The notes below the pieces were generated by a model. It was not told the DNA's origin and ran no database searches. It saw nothing but the letters and a program-made list of their open reading frames with translations. Shown here one piece after another: positions 46,671 to 58,599 of a stretch of DNA of 64,000 nucleotides. The translations under genes and the position numbers were made by a program. Source of the stretch: Lytechinus variegatus (taxonomy: Eukaryota; Echinodermata; Echinoidea; Temnopleuroida; Toxopneustidae); contig NC_054751.1 of NCBI RefSeq assembly GCF_018143015.1, positions 24,132,425-24,196,424 on the forward strand. Direction: 5' to 3'. The first letter of the stretch is position 1. Every line of letters begins with the position of its first letter.

Positions 46671-48225
46671 TGGCGGACCATGGGTCACGGCATGGTGTGG
46701 GGGGGGGGGGCACCGGCAAAAATTTTGAGTCACTATGTGAGCGCGCAAAGCGCCACGTATAGGTTTATTGACCTTATAGAGATATTTTATGGACTGTGCC
46801 ATTAAACGGATATGTAATGTTGTCACTGATGAAATGATGCGAGAGGGAAGCGCGAGCTTAAAATTTTTGATATTCAGGCCTAAAAAGGGACATAATAAGA
46901 AATTCTTAAAAAATAAAAATACGTATCTGTCTCACTAAACAAACAATGTGAGCGCGAAGTGCGAGATGAAATATTTGTATTTATTGATCCCAAACAGAGA
47001 AAGTTTAAGGACTATTTTTTAGGAATCAAATATGAGAATACACATCTCACCTTACTCATCTAATTTGAGTGCAGAGCGCTTGCTGATTTTTTTTAGAAAA
47101 CATACAACACTTTTTGTAGTCATTGTAATCATGATTAAAATACGCATCTGACTAATCAAATATTCTGAGCGCGGAGCGCGAGCTGAAAATTTAGGAAATT
47201 CATACCTGAAGAAAAGCATTTTAAGATCTTGTTTGTAGGAATTTACGAAGACCTTATCTATTTCAATAACGAAATAATGCGAGTGCGAAGTACGAGCTGA
47301 AAATTTTGTATATATTGACCCTAAACAGGGACATTTTAAGGACTATTTCTTTTTTTTAGAATCCATTAAGAGTATACATAGCTCACCATAGTCATCTAAT
47401 GCGAGTGCTAAGTGATTGCTGATTTTGTAAGAATCACATCCAAACACATGAAGAGCTTTTTGTAGTCATAGTCATAGTATCCAAATAATATCCAAGTCCT
47501 TTGGAAGTGCATAGAGACATTATTCATAATTGTGATATGCGCTATGCAAGAACTGTTTATTATTATTATTGTTATTATTATTAGTAATCATGATTATCAT
47601 ACACATCTCACTAGCGCAAAGTGCGAGCTGAAGATAAAAGAAATTCGTATCTGAAGAGGGGAATTCTTAGGCTTGTTTGCAGGAATCTACTAAGACTATA
47701 CGTACTTCTCTAATCAATTCATGAGAGCGCTAGCGCGAGCTGAAAATTTTTGATATTTAGATTAAAAAAAGAGACATTTTAAGGACTGACTTTAGGAATT
47801 CATGAAGAGCAGACATATTTCATCAATCCACTAATTCGAACGTAAACACGGACAGGATTTTTTTTAAAGCAGAACTTGAAATGGGGCAATCACTTTAAGT
47901 AGAAGCATATGTCACTACATAAAACAATAATAACTCGAATTGCGATGAAATATATTTGGTGCATAATGACTTAGTGCCAACATGATTATATATCTCGTTA
48001 AACTGACAATGCGATGAAATAGACCCTGAGCAAATAATGTTCCATAAAGTTATGAAAATATGTAATGTAACATAACATAATTATATAATATAATATAACA
48101 TTATAATGTACAATAGTTTCTTCTTTCCCACTACGCTTCATTTTTCTCCCTCTTTTTCTCCCGTTTTTTTTTTTTTGGAGGGGGGCAGCCGATACCACGG
48201 CCCCCGTAGTTAAGCCACTGATATA
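46671..48225. mobile_element. Poly-G element with GCGCGAGCTGAAAATTTT array
   Basis: The left GTGGCGGACC and right AAGCCACTGAT edges resemble the CAGTGGC-type ends of the poly-G repeat group. Inside, a degenerate unit recurs about every 110 bp: (G)CGCGAAGTGCGAGCTGAAAA, then TTTTGTATATTGACC and AAGGACTATTTTTTAGGAAT-like words (near 46850, 46955, 47070, 47175, 47285, 47400, 47620, 47730). Confidence 0.5.
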
Positions 48226-49003
48226 ACCCTATGAATTAATAATATTGAAATCAAAGATTTGTTAATTTTTAATTGACCCTCTGTGCAAGATGTCTCAACT
48301 ACTGACATTCCACGAGTGCTATTGCTAACATGTATCTCTTTCAGTCAATAAAAATGTTACAGAAATTATTGAAGTTACCTTTATCTTGTATGTTATTCTA
48401 AATCATATTTAACGTCTTGGTTTTGATGACCAAGCTGTTAGCAAGAGATTTAAGTCGGCAGTATCTGTAAGTTCCTTTTCACAGTTCAGGAGTAGCAGGT
48501 TGTCCAGTCGCCAGTCTCCTATGGTTGATCTAACACTTATTGGTGCTGTCATTAGAAGCTTGTAAACATAACTTAGAACATCTTTGAGTTTTTTGCCAAC
48601 TGCAAACTTGTAGACAAGTCTCCAAGTTGTAGACTTGTCTTCATGAACTTGCCAACTGCAGAGTTACCAGTTTTTTAAGTTTTGTGTTCTGTTCTTTTCA
48701 GATCTGAAACGGGGCAGTACTTGTACATCATATTGCTGACTGGTAGAGTGTAAAGTGTTCTGCCACTTTAATAGGCCCACTTTATAAAATGCCAACTATA
48801 GGCCTACTTTGGATTTGATTATTCAATTTAAACCTTGGAAATTCATCCCACCCCATATCTATTTACCCAGTCTTGCCTCTAATTTTACAAAACTAATGTG
48901 TTTGTTAAATCGTCAACAATAAGTGTTATAATTGCAAACCCATAAGCTTGTTTTATATTGGGGCCGAGGCCCTCAGCTTACTTTGTGCGTTATAATAGCT
49001 TTA

Positions 49004-50339
49004 AGCCCCAGTCACATATAGACACGGATCCTCACGGATCAACACGGCAATGCCGGCATGATCTGGGGACGTCCGGGATAGTTTTGCCCCGGATGACTGT
49101 AAACACGGCATCAACACGGCAGCTTCACACGGATCTACATGGACCATGCCGGCGGAGCACGTCGTCAACACGGACCGACACGTCAGCAACACGGACCTAC
49201 ATGTCAGCTACACGGACCAACACGTCAGCAACACGGACCAACACGTCAGCTACAAGGACCAACACGGACCAACACGTCAGCTACACGGACCAACACGCCC
49301 AACACGTCAGCAACACGGACCAACACGTCAGCTACACGGACCAACACGTCAGCTACACGGACCAACACGTCAGCTCAAGGACCAACACGGCAGCTATATT
49401 GACCAGCACGGCAAATGAAAATCTGTTCATAACAATGAGCTGATATTTATTTAATTATTTATATATTTATCTATTTATACGGTTTTTTTTCTCATCCTTG
49501 TCGCAACATTATCATGTTGTGTTTAAAAAAAATATCAAAACTTCCTTAACCAGTAAAAACGCTGTTTTTTATACAACAAAGTTTACTGTTTTAACAGTAG
49601 TTGTTAAGTACTTAAAATCTTGAACGACAAATGTAATTTCGATTTGATTTGATATCACTTCATTGAAATCACAATAAAGGAAAGAAATTTACAAAGTCAA
49701 TAGAAAACATGATAAAAATTAAGATAGGCCCAGGTCATATCGCATAACTGTCGATGCAGGGCAGTAGTATAAAACTTAATGTACAATTTCGATGTAACAG
49801 GTACATAACATATACATATAAAATATTTTTTTTAATGAAATGTGAAATAATAATAACAAACAGAGTTGGGGTAAATATTAGAAAAAAGAGAAAGAATTAT
49901 TCATACATGCACTAAGTTTACAAATATTAGGTTGGGGCCAATCTCCAAAGCGTAAGAAAATATCCTGAATCATTTAATCATCCATTTAAATAAATTAAGC
50001 ATGTTTGTGTCAACTGTTTAACAGCTACTGAAAAGTTCATAAAGTAAATAGCGTTGTAATGATTTGATGGGAAAAAAGAACACGGACTGCCAAGGATACT
50101 CCAGGCAGCCACACGGACCTACACGGACCATCCCGGATGGCTTTGCCAACCCGGCAGTCCACGGATGACGCCGGATGTTTTTGACAGTCAAAAACTGCCG
50201 TGTTGGCCTCCCGAACGTTCAAGGACCAACACGGACCACCCCGGACCCCCAAGGATGCCCAAGGCGCCAACACGGATCTCTCCCCGGACCACCCCGGATC
50301 AGATCCGGGATGGTCCGGGGTCTATATGTGACTGGGGCT
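49004..50339. mobile_element. 1,336-bp TIR element with TTA target duplication and 21-bp array
   Basis: The left end AGCCCCAGTCACATATAGAC and right end GTCTATATGTGACTGGGGCT are perfect 20-bp inverted repeats flanked by TTA (49001-49003 and 50340-50342). A 3-bp TTA duplication is typical of PIF/Harbinger transposons. Both arms are made of CACGGACC/AACACGG words; the left one contains about ten units of a 21-bp repeat (CACGGACCAACACGTCAGC) at 49135-49400. The reading frames over the array are repeat artefacts. Confidence 0.75.
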
Positions 50340-50439
50340 TTATCTGTTTTATCCTTTGTATTTTGCCGACTAGTAGCCTGGCTACATGGACTTGGATTTA
50401 CCAACTGGTTGTCTTTACTCTATAAGTCGTAACCTTCAT

Positions 50440-50525
50440 CTTCCTTTTTCTTTCTTTCTTTCTTTCTTTCTTTCTGTCTGTCTGTCTGTCTGTCTGTCTT
50501 TCTGTCTTTCTTTCTTTCTTCCCTA
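50440..50525. repeat. TTTC/GTCT microsatellite
   Basis: Perfect runs of CTTT then CTGT tetranucleotides. Confidence 0.85.
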
Positions 50526-50619
50526 TCCTCCATTTTGCCAACTGGTACATGATTTTGCCGACTGCCATGAATGTTGGGGGGGATCACACCCCCATACCCT
50601 CTCTAGCTACGGCCCTGCC

Positions 50620-52515
50620 CCCCCCTGTATGAATCTGTTATTTTTCAGGCTGACTATCACAATTATTGACAATGTCCTTTGCAGAAGATATAATCTTCTC
50701 TTATTATTAATCTGTTTTCCTCATTTTCTCCTTTATCACATCCCTTATATTTTCGTCTTATTACCGAAATTCTCATCTATACGCCCCTTTGTAATATAGA
50801 TTGTGATTATTTCGTTACTGATGGGCATTTACAACATTTTCTAACTTTAATGATGGTAAGTGGTAAAAATAGGTATATTACAATTGAAATTGAAAAAGAT
50901 TGTTTTGCCTGCTATAGATTATACTCTGTTAATTGCACAAATGAATCTTTACAAGACAAATCCTTTATGAAGGTTTATCATTCAAAAGCACAACATGTTA
51001 TAAGTTTGTATAAAAAAGTCAATTTACTTACCTTTACCCACCGATACGGACAAACAAACGAATAAAAACACGTTATGGCGTCTTAGACGTTTTGATGTCA
51101 TTGAAGGTGTCATTATCTTTGTTGATGATATTCGGAAATGGTCTTCGGATGGCAGATAACGTTCTGTTAAAGACGTGGTATTATCCTAGACTCACACCTA
51201 TCATGCCTATAGAGTATATAGCGACCAGAGGCAAAGAAAGTGAAATACTAAAACTTATATTTTCATTGCATTATTCAGCTATTATTAAATTACAGGTGTT
51301 CGTCATGAAAACAATTTATTCAGTCAGAATCAGACAGAATGTTCAATTATGTGAGTGCCCTTTGCATGCGCCATTTGTAATTTATATGTGGATTTCAATT
51401 TGTTGATGAAGTATTTTAATATTTGATTAGTTTAGTAACCATCCCAACCAGTATACAGTAGAACAACATTTGGCTGAAAAACTCAAATTAATATAAAGGT
51501 TATTTATTCTTTTTACGAATTGCCTTTAAGGCAATACGGGTACATCCCAAACGTAAATCAAAGTAGAGAAAACTTGTTTCACCCGAAAATTAGATTTTAC
51601 GAGAAGTAGAAATAAAGAGTCAGTTATATTGCAAAGAATCAGTTAAAGGTCTGGAAAGCATGACATATTATGTTGTTCAAAAAGCTAACAAGCTGTCAGA
51701 TATAACAACTTGCCTTGGATTGGCTTAGAAACACGAGAGTCTGACTGTAGCTACTGGAACAGTCAAATAACACTGTCCTGCACAAGGGAGTCATCGGAAG
51801 TTAAATTTGATTAAACTATTTATTAAGTCGTTTGATTTTTCATTGAGGAAGAAACTGCTTGGGATCATACTGTCAATCCAGTTTTGACGAATATTTTGGT
51901 ATTAATAAACACGAGTGACGGGGAATTGTCTGTTCTATATGCAATTTATATCCTCGATGAGGATCGAGAAACTATATGAATATAATTAGGGTTTTAAGGC
52001 GAAGGTCGTATGCCGAAACTCATTTACAGGGATGCCATTTCAGCTCAAACAGCAACAATAAGAGGTATTGCTTTTCAAAGTGGTTTGAGGCACATTGGAA
52101 TTAAGTTTTTAGATGCTCCTCATTCCCTTCAAAGCTCGTGCGACGATAACGTCCCAAACCACAGCACACACAACACACCTTGCATCCCACTTACTCAAAT
52201 TAATCATGATAGTACCGCTCTCTTCTATAGATGATTAACTATAGAAATGATTAAAAGGGCACTTTGCATGCATTAAACTCATTTCGTATTATAAAACGAT
52301 GGCAATTTTGTCGTGGCTTAAGAATATACCGCATTATGGACAGGCACAATTAAACAAATAATATTATTGATTTGCTCTCGATTATTTTCTTAACACCCCC
52401 CCCCAAATAAAAAAAGCCCCCAAAAAGATGACCAACATAGACAGAGGGTTGCATTTTGCACACCTAACACGCTTTAATATATCTCACTGCTTCTACGTAC
52501 GAATCGTAGTATCAA
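50620..52515. other. Interval without recognised gene
   Basis: AT-rich; reading frames of about 70-105 codons have no recognisable domain or good splice context. A weak relative of the 'GACAAGTTGTCAG' MITE may lie at about 51655-51790. Confidence 0.4.
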
Positions 52516-52517
52516 TA

Positions 52518-52755
52518 CACAGCAAAAACTGTGGTGTTAACCGGTGTACATAGAGGACCACACCAGTTATTTTACACCGGTGTTAAATTGGTGGTGTTAG
52601 TTTTACACCTATACGTGTTATTACAACACCTATGGTTGTTACATTTACACTCTTTGGTGTTATGTTCAATCTCTAGGTTGTTATTTTAACACCTCAGGGT
52701 GTGGTCCTCTATTAACACAATTGGTGTCAGTTTTAACACCACAGTTTTTACAGTG
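52518..52755. mobile_element. 238-bp MITE 'CACWGYAAAAACTGTGGTG'
   Basis: The left end CACAGCAAAAACTGTGGTGT and right end ACACCACAGTTTTTACAGTG are inverted copies flanked by TA. The inside is an array of GGTGTTA/TAACACC words in both directions. Confidence 0.7.
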
Positions 52756-52838
52756 TAGTATCTTAGAGCATGGCTCATTAAGATACTACATATTTTGTTT
52801 TGTTTACAAATTTTCGGCATTAAGATCCCATTTTTTAA

Positions 52839-52948
52839 AGATCGGTATGCTCGATCTGTAATGAAAATCATAATTCAGAAAAAATTGGAACCAATGGGAT
52901 TCGAACCTGCCATAGTAGATGGCAGGTTCGAATCGAGCATACCGATCT
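52839..52948. repeat. Inverted repeat with tRNA T-loop-like words
   Basis: AGATCGGTATGCTCGAT at the left pairs with ATCGAGCATACCGATCT at the right. Inside lies a near-perfect 33-bp palindrome, TTCGAACCTGCCAT / ATGGCAGGTTCGAA. Confidence 0.55.
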
Positions 52949-52949
52949 G

Positions 52950-54015
52950 AAACACATAGGAGTAATGCCAACAATTTGTAAACAAATTATAATTTCCTCC
53001 TATTAAAGCCTCTTCATTTACATACTACATATTGACAGGTACACTCAGACATTGTCATAATATCATTATACAACACATAGATAGATTTTTGACAGCTGAT
53101 TGGATGAATGCGCGTCACATGACATTCAGAGGAATCAGCTATAGCATGCCAAACATGAGACCCGTGCAATAGTCGACTATTGCACGCCCCAGCAAGAGAG
53201 CCGGCAGTGTAATAGATCCCCAACTCAATAAATGCGCGTATGCACATCACTGCGCTGAATATATCACGCGAAGATAAATTTTGCTAAATACTAGTAAAAG
53301 GCTGAAGTTAGACCCGAGTAGATCTATACTCCCATCCCTACTCCTTCATAGACCTGATACTGTAATACTTTCGATCTATGTTGGTTATTTGATGTTGTAT
53401 AAAACAAACGTTTTGTCATTCTTGTGACCGTTCGAATATTTTATTCGGTGCAAGTTGAAGCGGTCTATTCAACTTGCACACTCATGTATATAATATTAGG
53501 AACGATCGCACTCTGACTCATAAACACTGAATGTTTGTATATTATGTTACTATCGTTGTCTCTTCTCTTCAGTATATATTTTCCAAAAAATTCTTATCAA
53601 AGTTAACTATATAAAAGGAGATCAATGCCCAAATTAGCATATTCATAAAATAAAGATTACTAATCAAACAAAGTGATAAACAAATGGATTTTTTGAAATT
53701 AGTGGATGTGGACTGCAAATCACTGTACACATTGATATTCCACGCAAGGTTTCCAACTTTCAACTGATCATAAGAGTGAGATCAAGAAAAATATCTTGTC
53801 GGGATGAATTTTTATATCTTACTTAACCGATTGGAACCTGCAAAGTTGACTATTTGACATGTAAGGCAGGAATAAGAGAGGGGGGGGGGGGGGTAGAGAG
53901 AGAAGGAGATGGGAAGGGGGAGAGAGGGGGGTCAAGAAGGAGGGAGAGATGGAGAATGAGAGTGCATGGGGAGAATTAGTGAGTAATTTAGGTGATTGAA
54001 CTACGTCACATGTAA
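52950..54015. other. Interval without recognised gene
   Basis: It contains a GTGCAATAGTCGACTATTGCAC palindrome near 53164 and a G-run/purine tract at about 53875-53960. No coding sequence supported. Confidence 0.4.
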
Positions 54016-54019
54016 AGAT

Positions 54020-54400
54020 AAAAGTATCGGTTTATTTCCAATTGGTATAGTGCCAATTCGTCCAATTACCAACTCGTCTACTCTCATTTGGTCTATCATC
54101 AGTTCTTCCACGATCCACATGGTCTGATTGCCAATTCGTCTACTCACCATTTAGTCCACATACCAGTTGGTCTAATTGGACTAAGTTTTAATTGGGCGAA
54201 ATGAATGAAAATAATATGGACAATAGACCAACATGCATGCGACAAAATGGTCAAAGACAAACGGGTGATTAGACAAAGTGATGATTTGACTAAATAGTTA
54301 TTGTACCAAATGGTTGTTAGACGAAATCTTGATGGACGAAATGGCATTAAACTAAAGATGGACTCTGCGATGAGTGGACGAGTTGACATGAGGCGAAAAG
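54020..54400. repeat. Small relative of the 59.4-kb foldback family
   Basis: The left half has ATCGGTTTATTTCCAATTGG, CCAATTCGTC and TCTCATTTGGTCTA. The right half has complements: GACAAAATGGTC, TAGACAAAGTGA, GACGAAATGGCATTAAAC. These are the words of the inner arms at 59.7-60.5 kb. Confidence 0.5.
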
Positions 54401-54517
54401 GCAATTTACAAAAAAATGTCATGCAGGTATGGAAGCTTAAAAGTGCCACCGAGATGTTGAGATAATTATCTCGGGAAGTCGACATCTTGATAGCAAAAGA
54501 TAAGATGACGAGATCTT

Positions 54518-55360
54518 GGATCTCATCATGTCGACATCTTTTAGAAGAGATGATGAGATGACAAGATCCTGGATCTCATCATGTCAACATCTTTTAGAAG
54601 AGATGATGAGATGACAAGATCCCGGATCTCATCATGTCAACATCTTTTAGAAGAGATGTTGAGATGACAAGATCCCGGATCTCATCATGTTGACATCTTT
54701 AAGAAGAGATGATGAGATGACAAGATCCCGGATCTCATCATGTTGACATCTTTTGGAAGAGATGATGAGATGACAAGATCCCGGATCTCATCATGTTGAC
54801 ATCTTGTAGAAGAGATGATGAGATGACAAGATCCTGGATCTCATCATGTGACATCTTGTAGAAGAGATGATGAGATGACAAGATCCTGGATCTCATCATG
54901 TTGACATCTTTTAGAAGAGATGATGAGATGACAAGATCCCGGATCTCATCATGTCAACATCTTTAGAAGAGATGTTGAGATGACAAGATCCCGGATCTCA
55001 TCATGTTGACATCTTGTAGAAGAGATGATGAGATGACAAAGGCCTGGATCTCATCATGTTGACATCTTTTGGAAGAGATGATGAGATGACAAGATCCCGG
55101 ATCTCATCATGTTGACATCTTGTAGAAGAGATGATGAGATGACAAGATCCTGGATCTCATCATGTTGACATCTTGTAGAAGAGATGATGAGATGACAAGA
55201 TCCCGGATCTCATCATGTTGACATCTTGTAGAAGAGATGATGAGATGACAAGATCCCGGATCTCGTCATGACGACATCTTTTAGAAGAGATGATGAGATG
55301 ACAAGATCCATGATCTCGTCATGTCGACATCTTTTAGATGAGATGATCTGACAAGATGCT
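54518..55360. repeat. 53-bp satellite, left arm
   Basis: Exact 53-bp steps (GGATCTCATC at 54518, 54571, 54624 and onward), about 16 units. Every unit contains ATCTCATCAT and ATGATGAGAT, a 10-bp inverted pair, so each monomer could fold by itself. Confidence 0.85.
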
Positions 55361-56179
55361 TGCACCTGCACGCATTAACACCGACAGGAAGTTGGTTGAT
55401 ATTCGATATTCAAACTGTGAAGTTGGGTCGATATTCAAACGCGTGTGAATTTGGTTGATTTTCGAAATTCAAAATTAGGGGCTTTCAAAGCTAAATAGGG
55501 GAGTTTAACAGGTGCAGCACATCTCGGGCAACCATAAATACACTGGCTTGCCCTAGTACGAGGACATTTAGGGGACAAGGTCAGTGAAGAAAAGTGCATG
55601 AGATTTTTAAAAAAAATTTTCGAGGGACCCCTAGGGATATCCCGACGGCTTAGCCAGGGTAACCACGTATCTTGACTTGTAGAACTCGACTCGGGCAACC
55701 AGATAAACACTAGCTTTACCCGGCGCATGCACATTTAGGGGGCTCAAATTAACAAAATTAAAGGGAATAAAGGGCTATTTAGAGCATCTTTTTTAATTTA
55801 AAAAAGTATATTTTTTTCAAAGGGCCCCCAGAGATATCCAACGGCCTAGCCGGGGCAAACAGGCATCCTAACTTGTTGAACGTGACCCGTGCAACCAGAT
55901 AAACACTAGCTTGATCAGGTGTATGCGCATTTTGAGGGCTAAAATTAACTAAAATAAAGGAATATTGGGCTATATCAAGCATTTTTTATATTAATAAAGT
56001 GATTTTTTTTAAGTGGCCCCCCAAGATATCCAAACGGCCTATAGCCGGGACAACCAGGTATCCTAACTTGTAGATCTTGACCCGGGCAACCAGATTTGCA
56101 CTAGCTTCATCTGACGCATGCAAATTTTGGGGGCTCAAATTAACAAAATTAAAGGAATATAGGGCTATTTCAAGCATGG

Positions 56180-57930
56180 GGAACCACGGTCCTGACTTTT
56201 TCCCCATCCCTTGGTACCGCCAATGGGTACAGTAAAAAAACAAGGAAAGATAGAAAAAAAGAGAAAGAAGCGAAAGGGGGAAATAGGAAAGAAAGGGGGG
56301 GGGGGGGGGGAAGGGAGAGAAAGGAAAGGGAGAACTGATGGGTTGATCGTATCATTGTATGAACAGGATATTTTATAATCATGCCCCGAGCATAAGGGCG
56401 AAGCTCAATGCGTGATAAGGACAAAAAAGAGAGGACACACCATGGCGCACGCAGCAAAAATTTGCTTCATAATAAATCTCAGGCGAGCGAAGTGAGCGAG
56501 ACAAAAAATCACCTTTAACTTTGAGATTGATTTTGACATGGTATGCAGAAAATGACATCATATTTTTTTTTGGAGGGGGGGAGTGCTATGCGGATCGGGT
56601 CCGGGGCAATGATGGCACCAAGTTTTTTAACCTAGGAGGAGGAAAAACAAACATTTTGGGGCCGGGGGTGGTGACACACAATTTTTTAAAAATCGAGTGA
56701 GGAGCTCGAAAATGTAGTCCCTATACTGAATTGAAAAGGGACCTGTTAAGGATTAGCTGTTTGCATTGATCGGGTCATAAAGATGATATCTCACCAAATA
56801 AATAATGCAAGCGCGAAGCGCGAGCTGAAAATTTTTGATATCCGGGATGATACCTGGACGTTGTAAGCACTTTTTGTAATACTAATCATGAACTGAATGG
56901 CTATCTAATTAGCTGAAACTATTTCATTTATGAAAATTATGAATACGCAGGATATGTATCTCGCTAAAACGAATAATGAAAACTCTAATAACGTATGATT
57001 TTTAAGCCCCATGTGAACAGATAATTTACTTATCTCAATCATTAATAACTGCGAGCGTGTAGCGCGAGCAACATTTTGAATGGAGGACAAAAAATAAAAT
57101 TTAAAGAACAAAAAACATTTTTGGAGAATTATGACGTTTACAACACACTTTTTTCTTCAAATTTCGGGGGGGGGGAACTCACTGGGGCCTCCCCATTCGG
57201 TGGCGCCACTGGTCTGGGGCGGAGCCCCGGAACCTCGTGATATTTTTAAATATTGCAGATGGCCAATTTTTTTATCATATCGCGGGTACATACACCACAA
57301 TTATATTAAGTTCAACGCAGTTCCGGATAATAAACGAAATATGCTAAGGCACGACAACATAGCAAATGTGGAATAATTTGAAAAAGTCGCAAGCGAGCGA
57401 AGCGAGCTAGAAAATTTTGGCCTTTTAAAATGATTTTGAAATTAAATTCTAATTATGTGATAGTCGCTTTGGAAATTTAGTCGATCAATCAATCAAGAGC
57501 TTTGAAATTAGTCACGCGATATTGTCTAAAAGAGACATTTTCGTTCATGAAAGTTTTATTGGAGGGGTATTACTCCTTGCTGGTTAATTGAATTGAAAGA
57601 TACATGCAAAAGAAAATGTCTCATGACAATCATTCAAAGATTAGAGGAGCTTTATACTCATATTTTATATTTTGACAATACGTTTTCTATCGATATACGT
57701 CGACATCTTTTCTCCAAGATATGACGATCTACAACAAAAGGTTAAATATATTCATTCGACCCAACCAATTCTCATTTTTTTTAATTTTGTAAACTGATTA
57801 CAATGAAGAGTATGTGTAATGATTAGACTGATTCTAAAAACAAAGAATGGGCAACCACTAAACATATTTTGTGCAAATAAAAGAAAAATACATGTGTCAC
57901 TCAGCTTTCGGAATATTTTATTGGCGGAGG
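56180..57930. other. Core of the foldback element
   Basis: It holds poly-G tracts (56290, 57165) and GCGAGCGAAGCGAGC / GCGCGAGCTGAAAATTTT words like those of the 46.7-48.2 kb repeat, suggesting that a poly-G element (about 56170-57215) inserted here. No recognisable coding sequence. Confidence 0.45.
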
Positions 57931-58599
57931 AATGAGGACTGAGTATAATAGATTAAGATCTGCTCATGAGATGCTTTACCGAGTTGCCCCCTTAATGTGC
58001 ATGCACCGGGTCAAGCTAGTCAAGCTAGTGTTTATCTGGTTGCCCGAGTCGAGTTCTACAAGTAAGGATACGTGGCTACCATGGCTAGGCCGTCGGGATA
58101 TCCCTGGGGCCGGCCTCTTGAAAAAATACTTTTTTTAGTTAAAAAATGCTCTAAATAGCCCTTTATTCCCTTCAATTTTGTTAATTTGAGCCCCCTAAAT
58201 GTGCATGCACCGGGTCAAGGTAGTGTTTATCTGGTTGCCCGAGTCGAGTTCTACAAGTTCAGATACGTGGTTACCCTGGCTAAGCCGTCGGGATATCTCT
58301 AGGGGTCCCTCGAAAAAAAAAATCAAAAATTAAAAATTTCATGCCCTTTTATTCACTGACCTTGTCCCCTAAATGTCCTCGTAATAGGGCAAGCCAGTGT
58401 ATTTATGGTTGCCCGAGATGTGCTGCACCTGTTAAACCCCCTATTAAGCTTTGAAAGCCCCTAATTTTTAATATCGAAAATTAACCAAATTCACTAGCGT
58501 TTGAATATCGAACCAACTTCACAGTTTGAATATCGAAAATCGAATATCAACCAAATTCCTGTCGGTGTTAATGCGTGCAGGTGCAAGCATCTTGTCAGA

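Larger units (their letters stand above)
46363..50617. mobile_element. Large TIR element with two nested insertions
   Basis: The left end CAGGGCCGTAGCCAGAAG and right end CTCTCTAGCTACGGCCCTG are inverted copies 4.25 kb apart. Words such as TTTTGCCAACTG occur just inside both ends (46408, 48590, 50535), linking the parts. Two other elements (about 46671-48225 and 49004-50339) lie inside. No clear target duplication or transposase; the pairing of the two ends is inference. Confidence 0.4.

Noticed and set aside
48958-49443. 161-, 90- and 87-codon frames rich in Thr/Asn/Gln/His
   Set aside because: They read through a 21-bp tandem repeat inside a transposon; open frames arise in all registers because the unit is a multiple of three.
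52010-52234. 74-codon plus-strand frame
   Set aside because: No domain, no splice context and no neighbouring exon; length is unremarkable for AT-rich noncoding DNA.
54518-55360. Regularly spaced repeats that might suggest a CRISPR array
   Set aside because: Units are contiguous 53-bp tandem copies without unique spacers, in a eukaryotic genome and inside a foldback arm.
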